Assembly (NCBI GenBank): GCA_030411725.1
Contig: MU839844.1
Span: 248,001-312,000, forward strand
Direction: 5' to 3'
DNA: 64,000 nucleotides
Source: Echria macrotheca
Taxonomy: Eukaryota; Ascomycota; Sordariomycetes; Sordariales; Schizotheciaceae
Shown here: positions 53,429-62,501 of the stretch, piece by piece
How positions within the stretch are numbered: the first letter of the stretch is position 1
Layout of the letters: every line of letters begins with the position of its first letter
Notes under the pieces: generated by a model
Databases searched by the model: none
What the model was told of the DNA's origin: nothing
What the model saw: the letters and a program-made list of their open reading frames with translations, nothing else
Program-made: the position numbers and the translations under genes

Positions 53429-55168
53429 CTACGACAATTTCGTGTGTTCCAGAATGGTTTCCAGCTCGGCGACAACCCCTTTGTACACATTTTCCCGGAA
53501 GCTCTCCTCCTCGAAGCCCTGGGTCGGCGCACATGCTAAACACCTTTCCACAACCACCTTATAGCCCGGGCTAATTAACGCAACCCTAGTCCTCAAGAGT
53601 CGGTGAGCCGCAATGGAGTCGCGAATCATCTTCGCGTTCTCTCCCTCGATGGTGAGGCGGTCCTCCCCAGGCTCCAGGAACTTGTCTAGTGCGCAGCCGA
53701 GGATGATCTCCAGGAGAAGGATCCCAAGTGAGAAAAGGGCAAACCTCTCGGCAGCGGACGCTTGGTTATCTTGAGCTTGCGGCGTTGGGCTCGTGGCCTG
53801 TGATGCGGAAAGAAAAGGGTGAGAGTACAGCACCTGGCCGTCGCGGTCGAAGAAGTGCACATCTTCTTTGCGCAGCGGTCCGGGTAGCCAGGGGGTCTTG
53901 CTCAGTTGCAGCACACTGGAGGAAATGGCGAGAGCAAGCCGGATCTTTTCTTCCAAGAAAAGCAGTGGTTGGAGCCCTGGTTCGTGATCCAAGACCTCGC
54001 GAAGTGTTATAATTGACCACCTGGACCGGGGTTGGCTGCTCGCCGCACGGTGAAACACTTTGAAAAAGTGGCTGGAACATTCCGAATCGATCATATGCCC
54101 GTAACAAACAGAAAGGGATGAGCAAGGCGCCATCAGTGTCGCACACAGATTCAGAGGTCGTAGATCGGCTACCTCGAAGGCAACGTTGATACCAACTTGT
54201 CGCGTTATGCTGGCCACAACACTCTTGACATCGGGTTCCTGGGACTTCCACGGCATAAAGAACGTGACGGATTTGGCCTTCTTTGGCTCGGTCTTCACGT
54301 TCGAGCATCCGGTTGGCGGCGAGACTGACGGAGAAGCCGTGGCCGTGGGTGCCATGTTAGCCCGGATTTCAAGCTCCTTCCACGACTTGGTGCTCTCAGG
54401 CAAGTTGACGTCCCGAGCCGAGTCAAAGGAAATAGCCATTATAAATTTCGTACCCTCAAGTATCTTCTCGTCTCCATCGTCGTAGCAGATGTCGATTAAC
54501 CGGGGAGACAGACCCAAGGTGATGTCGTGCTGGTCGTTGCAGAGCATGCTGCAACGAAACGCTCGATACAGGCTTGAGGACAGATTTCGCAGTATATTGA
54601 TCACTCGAACCGCTGATCTGGTTCGTCTCTTGGGCTCCAGCTGCACGCTGAGACGGGCCAGCGATTCGAGGTTGTCGACGCCCGTGGAGATGAGGGCGAG
54701 AGCATCCAGGTAATCCTTTCGGTCTAAGCGGCAAAGGAACTTCCGGAACTCGCGCGACATGTGACTCTTGTCGACCCACTTGACCCGCCCGTCGTCGCTT
54801 ATGTGGATGTTAAGCTTTATTTGGATCGTGTTGAGGGCATCATGGATCTCCCGGACGGTCGCGCTGAACGGCTCGTACGAATTCCAGAGTCGGCGGCGGA
54901 TGCGCTTGTTGGTGTCCTCTGCTTGCCACAGCGGGCCAAAGGGATCTTTGAGCATGGCCTCGATGTCTTTTTGCTGGACAACATCGCAGAGAAGCTGGTC
55001 GCAGACGTTATAGAACTTGGACCGTTCGGTGGTGAGGTGCCGATGAATGCTCTTGAGCTCAGATGGTATCTTGCCCCAATCCCTGATGAACGTGATGTAG
55101 GCCTCGACTGCTTTGACGACGAGTGGGAGCGCTCCGAGAACCACTCCTGCAACCTCGAAACCGGACAT
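53429..55168 (-). CDS. HeLo-like N-terminal protein with DUF7580-like (kinase-like) C-terminus
   Basis: Single exon, 579 aa, from the ATG at 55168; the frame continues 45 codons upstream without features. It begins MSGFEVAGVVLGALPLVVKA, a glycine-containing amphipathic/hydrophobic helix typical of fungal HeLo-like or prion-inhibition domains. A long helical bundle follows to about residue 200. The C-terminal part contains LREVLDHE, LALAISSSVLQLSKTPWLPG, DVHFF and RFALFSLGILLLEIILG, the pattern of the fungal DUF7580 module, which resembles the C-lobe of kinases but lacks HRD and DFG. HeLo domains can permeabilise membranes when activated. Role here in non-self recognition is inference. Divergent from the C2H2 gene with 327 bp between. 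Confidence 0.72.
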   Translation of the reverse strand: MSGFEVAGVVLGALPLVVKAVEAYITFIRDWGKIPSELKSIHRHLTTERSKFYNVCDQLLCDVVQQKDIEAMLKDPFGPLWQAEDTNKRIRRRLWNSYEPFSATVREIHDALNTIQIKLNIHISDDGRVKWVDKSHMSREFRKFLCRLDRKDYLDALALISTGVDNLESLARLSVQLEPKRRTRSAVRVINILRNLSSSLYRAFRCSMLCNDQHDITLGLSPRLIDICYDDGDEKILEGTKFIMAISFDSARDVNLPESTKSWKELEIRANMAPTATASPSVSPPTGCSNVKTEPKKAKSVTFFMPWKSQEPDVKSVVASITRQVGINVAFEVADLRPLNLCATLMAPCSSLSVCYGHMIDSECSSHFFKVFHRAASSQPRSRWSIITLREVLDHEPGLQPLLFLEEKIRLALAISSSVLQLSKTPWLPGPLRKEDVHFFDRDGQVLYSHPFLSASQATSPTPQAQDNQASAAERFALFSLGILLLEIILGCALDKFLEPGEDRLTIEGENAKMIRDSIAAHRLLRTRVALISPGYKVVVERCLACAPTQGFEEESFRENVYKGVVAELETILEHTKLS

Positions 55169-55495
55169 GATGGACAGGGGAGCGGTTACAGATGCCCGAG
55201 GGTCCTCGAAAACCAGATGACAGGGCTGCCACATATCTGTCTCGCTGCAACTTGGGCACGTGTCTAACCCCGCTTCACGATACAGAATGATTGGTACACA
55301 CAAACAGCATCGGTCAATTTTCCTTTCGATTTGGTAGGGTAAGTACCGATTTTTCTGTCACAGCAACTGAGTAACCCCTCATGCGGCTGGAAGTTGCAAC
55401 CTACATGTACCTAACCATTCCAGGTTGCTACCTTTCCTAGACATCTTTGTCCACTCCCCTCGCAACTTATTGTCAAGCATATACCCTGGGTTGAA
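55169..55495. promoter_or_regulatory. Short divergent promoter between the HeLo-like and C2H2 genes
   Basis: 327 bp separate the two ATGs, so the genes probably share a promoter. TACATGTACCTA near 55403 is the only repeat-like word seen. Confidence 0.45.
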
Positions 55496-57578
55496 ATGGC
55501 CACCGAGAGCCAAGCACTCGGGCCTATCGCCCGCAGCGTCCGTCGACTCTTTGACGCTTTTGCTCCGTTACGAACACCTGAAGTCCACGAGCTCTCACGG
55601 GCCCTTGAAGATGAGCTCACACGGTTCAAAATGTGGGCCGGAAATCTGGGAGCACACCAGCACGGGGCATCGTCCCTCGATTATCGACTACGTGAAGCTC
55701 CACATCTCCGTGACCAGGTCAACTATCTGCTTCAAGATGCTATCGACACGGTGGAACATGCGGCTGTAGTCGCCCAGGACATCCTCACTCGCGAGGGTCC
55801 CGCACATGTATCTCGGGAACCCTTGAGTCAACCAACGTTTCCCGCGACATCAAATCCCAGCAGAGATGGAGACGACGGCCAAACAACCGATTCCGACGAA
55901 GACGATGTTCCATCCCCAGAACAGCGCTTTGCGACTCTACAAACAGACTTTGCCGAAATCATTGACTGCTTGCTCCGTCTCTCTGTTGCCATCGCCAATC
56001 CCGCACCGTACGACAGATTCCGCAAATTCCAAGGCGCACCCTCCGAGGACATTTCGTACCGGGAGGTGTACGATATCGCGCATGTGAGGGACAAGTGCCC
56101 CGGGGCTAGCCAAGAAGTTTGCGAGATACTTGGAAAAGCCATCACCCGCCGGCGCCAATTCTTCCGATATCGAAGAGACCACCACGAAAAACTCGCGGCT
56201 GGTTTGGACGCGACCACCGTGGAAGAGGGCAACGATGCCCGAAGCGAGATCGTGGCCAAGACCATTGCCTCCTCCATCCCAGAACCCATGAAGACCATGA
56301 CTGAGAATCTGGACCGATATGGGCAGGTTATCGATGAGGATAATCATTCCGAAACAGCCGGATCTGTGACCTCATATGCCACCTCAGCTGGCTTGGCACT
56401 TAGGGGAATGGAAGTCGGGAACGTGGACAACTTACCGCCTCCACTCCGGGTACCGGAACTACCCACGGCTAACGCAAATGGCATCTTTGAATGCCCATTC
56501 TGTTTTCGAATGATATCCGCGCCGACCCGGCAAGCATGGAAGTAAGTCTTCAGTCACTTTTCCGCAAATGTGCCCCGCTAACAGATCTAGGCGCCATGTC
56601 TTTGGAGATCTCCGCCCCTACACTTGTCTGTTCGAGGACTGCGTCCTATCGAATTCGGAATTTGACCGCCGCAGCAGCTGGCGAGCTCACATGCTGCAGC
56701 ACCACTTGCGGGCTTGGTACTGCCCATATAAATGCAAGGGGGCGCGCTTTTCATCTCCCGCGGAACTTCGCTCCCATCTTCGCGCTCAACACCTCCCACA
56801 CGAGCCGGAGGCGCAGCTGAATACGATAGCAGCTGTAGGAGAAGGCTACTTGCCAGAGGATGAGGCGAGAAAGTGCCCGATATGTACGGTCGAGCTAGCC
56901 GGTCTGCGACTATACACCAAGCATCTAGGGCGGCATCTGGAGCAGCTGGCCTTGTTTGCCTTGCCCGATCTTGACAACCAATCTGACAAACGGGCAGAAG
57001 ATAGCGGCAGCGACAGTCAGAGCTCAGGTGACCCTCTCCCTGGACTCGCCGGACTTGCATTGGATGATGATTCAGGACGACAAGGCAAGAAGGTGGACAG
57101 TTCAGAAATGGAACAGACCCCGAGGGAGACAAGTCCCACGAGAGCTGTGCCTGGGTGGCCACCATGGGAACCAGAGGATGAGGAAGAGAAGACCCACGAC
57201 AATTCACAGGCAAGGCTCGAGCACGATCGGGAGTTAAGAGAACAGAAAGATAAGCACCGCAAGACCGATATGAAGCCGGCGGAGGACGAAGGTCGCCCAC
57301 ACAATCCGGCTACCCTTGCCAAGGAGGATCCGACCCTCAGTACAGACCCGGATCGGGATTCAGCCGCAGCAGCAGCATTTGCACCAACAGTAACAGAGCA
57401 TGGATCCCAAATTCGGCATCCGAAGACCAAGTCTAAATCCAGAGAACTTTCGATGTGGTTTTGCTGCCACTGCGGCTACGGGCCGCACAATATGGATCTA
57501 TATGACGGTTGTATTATGTGCCAAGCCCTCAGGTGTAGGGATTGCCACGTCGAGAGGCACCACAATCGCTGGGATTGA
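55496..57578 (+). CDS. Large fungal C2H2 zinc-finger protein of the incompatibility-neighbour type
   Basis: Two exons: 55496-56541 and 56591-57578; 677 aa. The 49-nt intron joins QAWK to RHVFGDLRPYTC. The N-terminal 270 residues are a helical domain with the family block YEVYDI-like YREVYDIAHVRDKC and ITRRRQFFRYRRDHHEKLA. After a Ser/Asp-rich linker come finger-like elements: FECPFCFRMI, RPYTCLFEDC, RRSSWRAHMLQHH, WYCPYKCKGARF..HLRAQH, and KCPICTVE..YTKHLGRHLEQLALFALP, the last a strong family signature. The tail is charged and disordered and ends with an extra Cys/His cluster (WFCCHCGYG, CIMCQALRCRDCHVERHH). Architecture is common in Pezizomycotina; molecular function is unknown. Divergent from the HeLo-like gene. 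Confidence 0.85.
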
Positions 57579-58049
57579 CAGAGGCAGTGATTGGAGTAAT
57601 GAGTAGGCCGTTGTGGTGGGGGCTTTGAGGGCAGGCCGGGCATCAATGGTTCTCGTTAATTTTGAGGGTTGAATAATCATAAAGATATTCTACGAGAGCT
57701 CACCAGTCGCTGTCGATTTAAAATTATCATAGAGCGTGGCTACTAGGTAGACTGGAAACCATGCTCCTCTTCGTGTTCATGCAGTTGCCCGTCCGAACCC
57801 CCTCCCCCCCTTTCTTTTTCTTTTTTTTTTTTTCAAAGCCGCAGCCACCTGAGTAGGTAGGTAAGGATGCTTGTTTGATTCAAGAGGAAGAACGGATCTC
57901 ATATGTGGCTAATGCAGGCTGCTGTGGTCAGTGCGTGTCTGCTGTTCTTCTCGAGTGAGCATTCCAGGTTTCATACACCATTTCCATGCAGAGCCTAACA
58001 TCTGAATATAACCTCCAGCCTGTCCAGTATAACCCGTAAACTGACCAAG
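57579..58049. other. Convergent intergenic interval, 0.5 kb, with repeat copy C
   Basis: Contains a C/T tract with a T run near 57820, a TAGG motif cluster near 57855 and repeat copy C at 57866-57969. No gene. Confidence 0.5.
57866..57969 (+). repeat. Interspersed repeat, copy C (most diverged)
   Basis: Begins AAGGATGCTTGTTTGATTCA like the other copies (preceded by AGGTA in copies A and C). It retains TGTGGCTAATGCAGG, CTGTGGTCAGTGCGTG and a final CATTCCAGG. It is clearly alignable at the 5' end and middle, weaker at the 3' end. Confidence 0.45.
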
Positions 58050-59823
58050 TCACCTCCCCGGCCAGGTCTTATTACTCAGCACATAGAACTCGCCCACCCA
58101 CCTTCTCATCGTGGCCACCTCCTCGTCCACAATCTTCTTCACCCCCTCGTTTACCGCCCAGTTCTTCCCGTACAGATCTGAGCAGTGCGTCCCGCCCGGT
58201 ATAACCCGTATCTCAACATCCTCCGAGGAGCTCTGGAACGGTCCACCAGGCCGAATATGAGAGGACACTGTGGCATCTCGCCACGGGTCCAGTTCGCCGT
58301 TGGAATACATCAGGCGGGTCGCATTCGTCGAGAACCACCCGCCCGTGAACTGGTTGACCGAGTCGGCTCGCTTGCCGCGTTTCACACCGTAGGTGTAGGT
58401 TTGAGGGCCGTAGCGTTCAGCTGGGAAGTAATAACCACACTGCTCCCGCCAATAATCTGCCGTCACCAGCCGGGACACGAGCGTCGGTTCGCCCACCGGG
58501 GCGCCGTCCTGCCAGAATTCGAATCTGCTGCCGTCAGTTTACTTACGCATAAAGGACACGGAAACATACGGCTCGTTGCAAAGCATCCAGGCCCACTGCC
58601 TGTTCATCGAGTTATTGACAGACAAATCGCGGAACATGATATTCGACCCATTCTGCCCCTGAAAACACCCCGTGTTGAGCTCCCCTTTCCAGTCCGCATA
58701 CCCAAAACTCTGACAGACTGCTCTTATTAGTCAGGTTGACCTGTAACAGAGCGGAAACTTACACCCAGGCAGTTCCCGCTCAGTAAACCACTTGGCGTAC
58801 CCGTCAAGCGCCTTCTGCAGCCCCACCCCGGCGGCTCCGGGGACTTTGTTGGTCGAATTCGGCCACATGTTCTCGACGTAGTCGCAGAACTGGTGGTATG
58901 GCGAATACCCCCGCGAGGAGACCGAATGGAACTGATTCTCCTGCCACTTCCATGGACCCCACTCGAGCGCTCTGCACTCGTTAGTCAACTACCCAGTTCG
59001 GAATCAAGCAAACATACACTCCAAAGTCGGCATCTGTGAGATCTCCAAGCTTGAACCTCTCCTTGAGCTTGACTTTATCTCGTGAGGTGCCGTGCATCAA
59101 GACGACGTCAACATGTTCGATGACAGCCTGGACGTCAGCGCTGCAATTCTGAGGACTGGCCTCGAGAACCGGCGTGAAATACCGCCAGAAGTCGCTGATA
59201 GCCTCAACGGGACCGCTGCTCCCATGGTACGCCCAAATAGTCCCGGGGTCCATGGTCGCCGACCAACTGGCCAAAGCACCCCCGTATGAACAGCCCGTGT
59301 AAACCCACGGAGCCTCTGTTGCGGAGCTTCTGCCGCTGGTGTCAAACGGTGCCACAAGCTCCCTCGCAAGGTGTGACAAATCCTTGATCGAGTTGTCGAG
59401 GGTCAGATACTGCAGGTTTTCGACCGTCAGCTGCTCAAACGGCGACGACTGGCCCCAGTACCGGTGCTCGAGCAGTATCACCGCCCCACCGAGCTCCTTG
59501 GCGAACAGGCCGGCGAGACGCTGAGTCGTGAAGTACGTCTTGTTGAAGCCCTCGGCGGTCTGCTCGCCGGGTGTGGTGAGGATGATGGGCGAGCCAGGGC
59601 CCTTCCAGAACTCGGTCCCGTACCAGTATCTCTGCTTGAACGTTCCTAGCTGAGGGTTCGAGTGGTCGAGTAGCTGGTCAAAGGTGTCCCAGCCGTTGAA
59701 TCCCTCGGCCCGTTTGCTCAGATACTCGGTCGTAGGGTCGATAGGGCCGATCTCCATGCCCCTGCGGTGGAACATGGCCGAGGCCACGCTCGCAACCAGG
59801 AGCGGAGCCAGCAGTGGCCTCAT
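58050..59823 (-). CDS. Secreted serine peptidase, family S28 (Pro-X carboxypeptidase type)
   Basis: Four exons read leftward: 59823-59018, 58971-58763, 58717-58570, 58524-58050; 545 aa, introns 45-46 nt. Signal peptide MRPLLAPLLVASVASA. Family blocks: TFKQRYWYGTEFW, LLEHRYWGQSSPF, then the nucleophile Ser179 in TGCSYGGALASW, the Asp in NGELDPWRDATVSS, and the His in GGTHCSDLYGKNW. These residues form the S28 catalytic triad. S28 enzymes remove residues after proline, or act as prolyl endopeptidases at acid pH in fungi; which applies here cannot be read. Several NxS/T sites fit a secreted glycoprotein. The nucleophile motif has Cys where many fungal members have Gly (GGSYGG), a small deviation. 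Stands alone between immunity-type genes. Confidence 0.92.
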
Positions 59824-60556
59824 GATGAGACAAATGAGGCACTAGGTGTATGCATCCCGTTTATCGACTGATTGTTGTCTTCATCAGACCAACGTTGAGC
59901 ATCAGCCTGAACCACAGAAGGATCCGTCTGGCGGAAGCCGGCTTTTAAACCCCGCGGTCGGTCCCACGTAGATATTTGGAAGGGGAAGCCCCCAAACACA
60001 ACTGTGGGACAAGCGCTGCAGGCTGCCATTTGACAGCCGGGGTATCCTGTTTGTCATCGGCGCATCCCGGCATCTGATTGGCGTCTTCGGCTTACTCTGC
60101 CGATCATGCGAAGCCGCCTTCCGATCCGCATGTGGGGCCGCATAAGTCTCCGGAGAGTCCCGGCCCAGGCGAATCGGGACTGCCGCCGTTCTCGGCATCT
60201 CTGAATCAAGTAAATTGACGAGAACGAATCCGTCGCACGGAGAGACTTCATCGCTTGGCACGAAAAGCTTCTGAAAGCCCTCGATGCTGTGGCCGTTATC
60301 TTGGCATGGAGGATTGTTGTCAGCGTCAGATTCGAACCACCTTCCTGATCAGGCCGCTTCGTGCAGTACTTGTGCGGCCCAGGGGGGCGAATTTAGTTGA
60401 TCCCATCAACTCCACTCAGGAGCAGCTGACAGTGAACCACGAAGATAAATAACTGGATGCCAGAAAAGTCCTATGCGTTTGTTGATCCCCAGACCACCGC
60501 CATTGACGGAATATGGGGTTCCTTGTCTAAGACTTTACCCAGGTATCCATAAATGG
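59824..60556. other. Intergenic region, 0.7 kb, no supported gene
   Basis: 5' flank of the S28 peptidase and 3' flank of the pseudokinase gene. Nothing else recognised. Confidence 0.5.
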
Positions 60557-62215
60557 TCAGAACGAAATGTCGCCCAACTTGAGCAAGACCTTCTCGATGA
60601 ACCGAACACCAATGAGAATGCCGTCGTCGTCCTTCATGTCGTCCTCGTTCCCGAAGTCTTCATTGTCCTTGTCTAGACAGGTCAGGCAGGTGATGACCAC
60701 TGCGGTATACTTATCTCCCATCCGCCTCGGCAGCCTTTCTCTCGCGACGGTCACGAGGTGGTCCTTGATGCTGTTTCCGGACGACAACATATCCGCCTGA
60801 GATTTGCCGTCGAGAAACCCAAAATCGTCCAGAGTCAAGCCTAATGCGTCGGACAGCACTGCTTTGCCATCCCGGTAACCAACAAAACTCTCCCAGAGCC
60901 CGAGTTCCAACAGACAAACGCCGAGAGCGTAGACATCATGCTGCATGCAATACTTGTCCTGGGCAAAAATCCCCTGGCGAGATGGGTGGCGATAAAGGTT
61001 CCGGTCCCAGGCGGCGTCTCCCGCCCTCAACGTGTGGAAGTTGACACTTCTGAAAGAATCGAACCCCATCAGATAGGCGGAGCCGAGCGAAGATCCGGTG
61101 TCGTCCATGTCTGGGAAGACGATGATGGTCTCAGGACGGATGTTCTTGTGGACAAAGTCACACGTGTGGACAAAGCTGACGGCCCCGGCAAGCTGTCGAA
61201 CCACGTTCAGAATCCTGGTCAAACTGAGACCGGTGCTGTGTAGTAGATGGTCTCGGAGCGTAGTCGGATGTTGCCCTGTCTTTTCCGGCATGTGAAAGAC
61301 CAGACTCAGGGAGCTGAGCTTTTTCTCGGCATCCTTCCTCTTCACCAGACCATTACAGCAGAGGAGTCCAAAGGAGGAGGGATCTACCTGGGCCAGTTTC
61401 TTAGCCAAAGCCGTGGCGTCCGCTCGCGTCCTCTCTACGTCTAGGTCTGGCGTGCAGCTGATAATGTCGACGAGATAGGATCTTCGCTTCTTCTCGCCGC
61501 CGTTACGGGGAATAACACGCGTCGTCGAGTAGGGTATCGAAGTCGCATTTTCCCAATCGAGACCACTCTCGCTGAGCGATATGTGGATACCGGCCTGTGG
61601 CTTCTCCAGGATGGTGCTTCTCAGCCTTTGTACCGGCGTGAAGGACCGCTCCGGTCTTAGGTTCAACGACGAGGAAGACGCATTCGGAGATACAAGCGTG
61701 GACCCGGAGAAGTCGCTGAGTGGCCGGGAGAGCTCGGCATCGACGGTCTGATCACCCATGCGGAGAATCAGATACCAGGTCGGATCGAACAGCCGTTGCC
61801 ATTGTTCCAGTTCCACGATGACCTCTTCAATGTCGCTCTTGTTGAAAAGGAACTTGAATTTCTTGACCTCGGACGTATCGGGGTCAACAACTGATTCAAT
61901 TTTGGCAACGGCAGCGCTCAACTTGGCCAGCAGAATGCCGAGCACGCGAGCGTGGATTCGACAGTGGTCCGGCTCGAGGGTGTTGGCGATGCGCTTGACA
62001 AATTCGACCTGGATGGCTGTCCGGCTCCAGATGGCTTCGACCACCGTCACCTTTTCCTCAATGGTCTCGTTCGCATTCTTCAAAGCTCGATATGCCTGGA
62101 TCAGACGCTTTCCATATCTGGCTCATTAGCGACGAAATGGAAGTAGGTCGGCGTCCTACTTGAGACAAAGATCGGCCGCGCCAACTGCCGCAAGAACGAG
62201 CTCGACAGATGCCAT
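60557..62215 (-). CDS. HeLo-like domain fused to a pseudokinase
   Basis: Two exons read leftward: 62215-62160 and 62117-60557; 538 aa. Exon 1 gives the start MASVELVLAAVGAADLCLK, an apolar HeLo-type first helix, joined across a 42-nt intron to YGKRLIQAYRALKNANETIE. Residues 20-140 form the helical domain with IEEVIVELEQWQRLFDPTWYLI, a signature of this fungal family. The C-terminal kinase-like domain has LAGAVSFVHTCDFVHKNIRP (catalytic loop HKN at 342-344 instead of HRD) and LMGFDSFRS where DFG is expected. C-lobe QHDVYALGVCLLELGLWESF is intact. Loss of the catalytic Asp and DFG marks a pseudokinase. This is like HeLo-kinase fusions in fungal regulated-death repertoires. Its divergent neighbour at 62502 encodes an intact kinase. 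Confidence 0.8.
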
Positions 62216-62501
62216 TCCGGGACAATCGAAGATTCTCGGCACGGGCGGAGCAAATCGAGTGACTGCTGCCTTCAGCTCGGAGGGGTAAGTGCACAGCCCC
62301 GAATATCGGGAAGACGCGACCACTGAGATGCCTCCGGCCATGCATGTCTGCCTCAGGCAGTCAAAGGATCGCAAGGCTCTGGAAGTGGGGTGACCAAGAC
62401 TCCCACTCCTCGTCGTCGCGACTCCAATTCAATCTTGTCAACTCCAATGCGCTCTATCGAGTCGACCTGTCCGCCGCCGTTGCCGATCGCATGCGTCGAC
62501 A
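62216..62501. promoter_or_regulatory. Divergent promoter between pseudokinase and kinase genes
   Basis: Only 286 bp separate the two ATGs, so regulatory elements must be shared. No specific site recognised. Confidence 0.45.
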
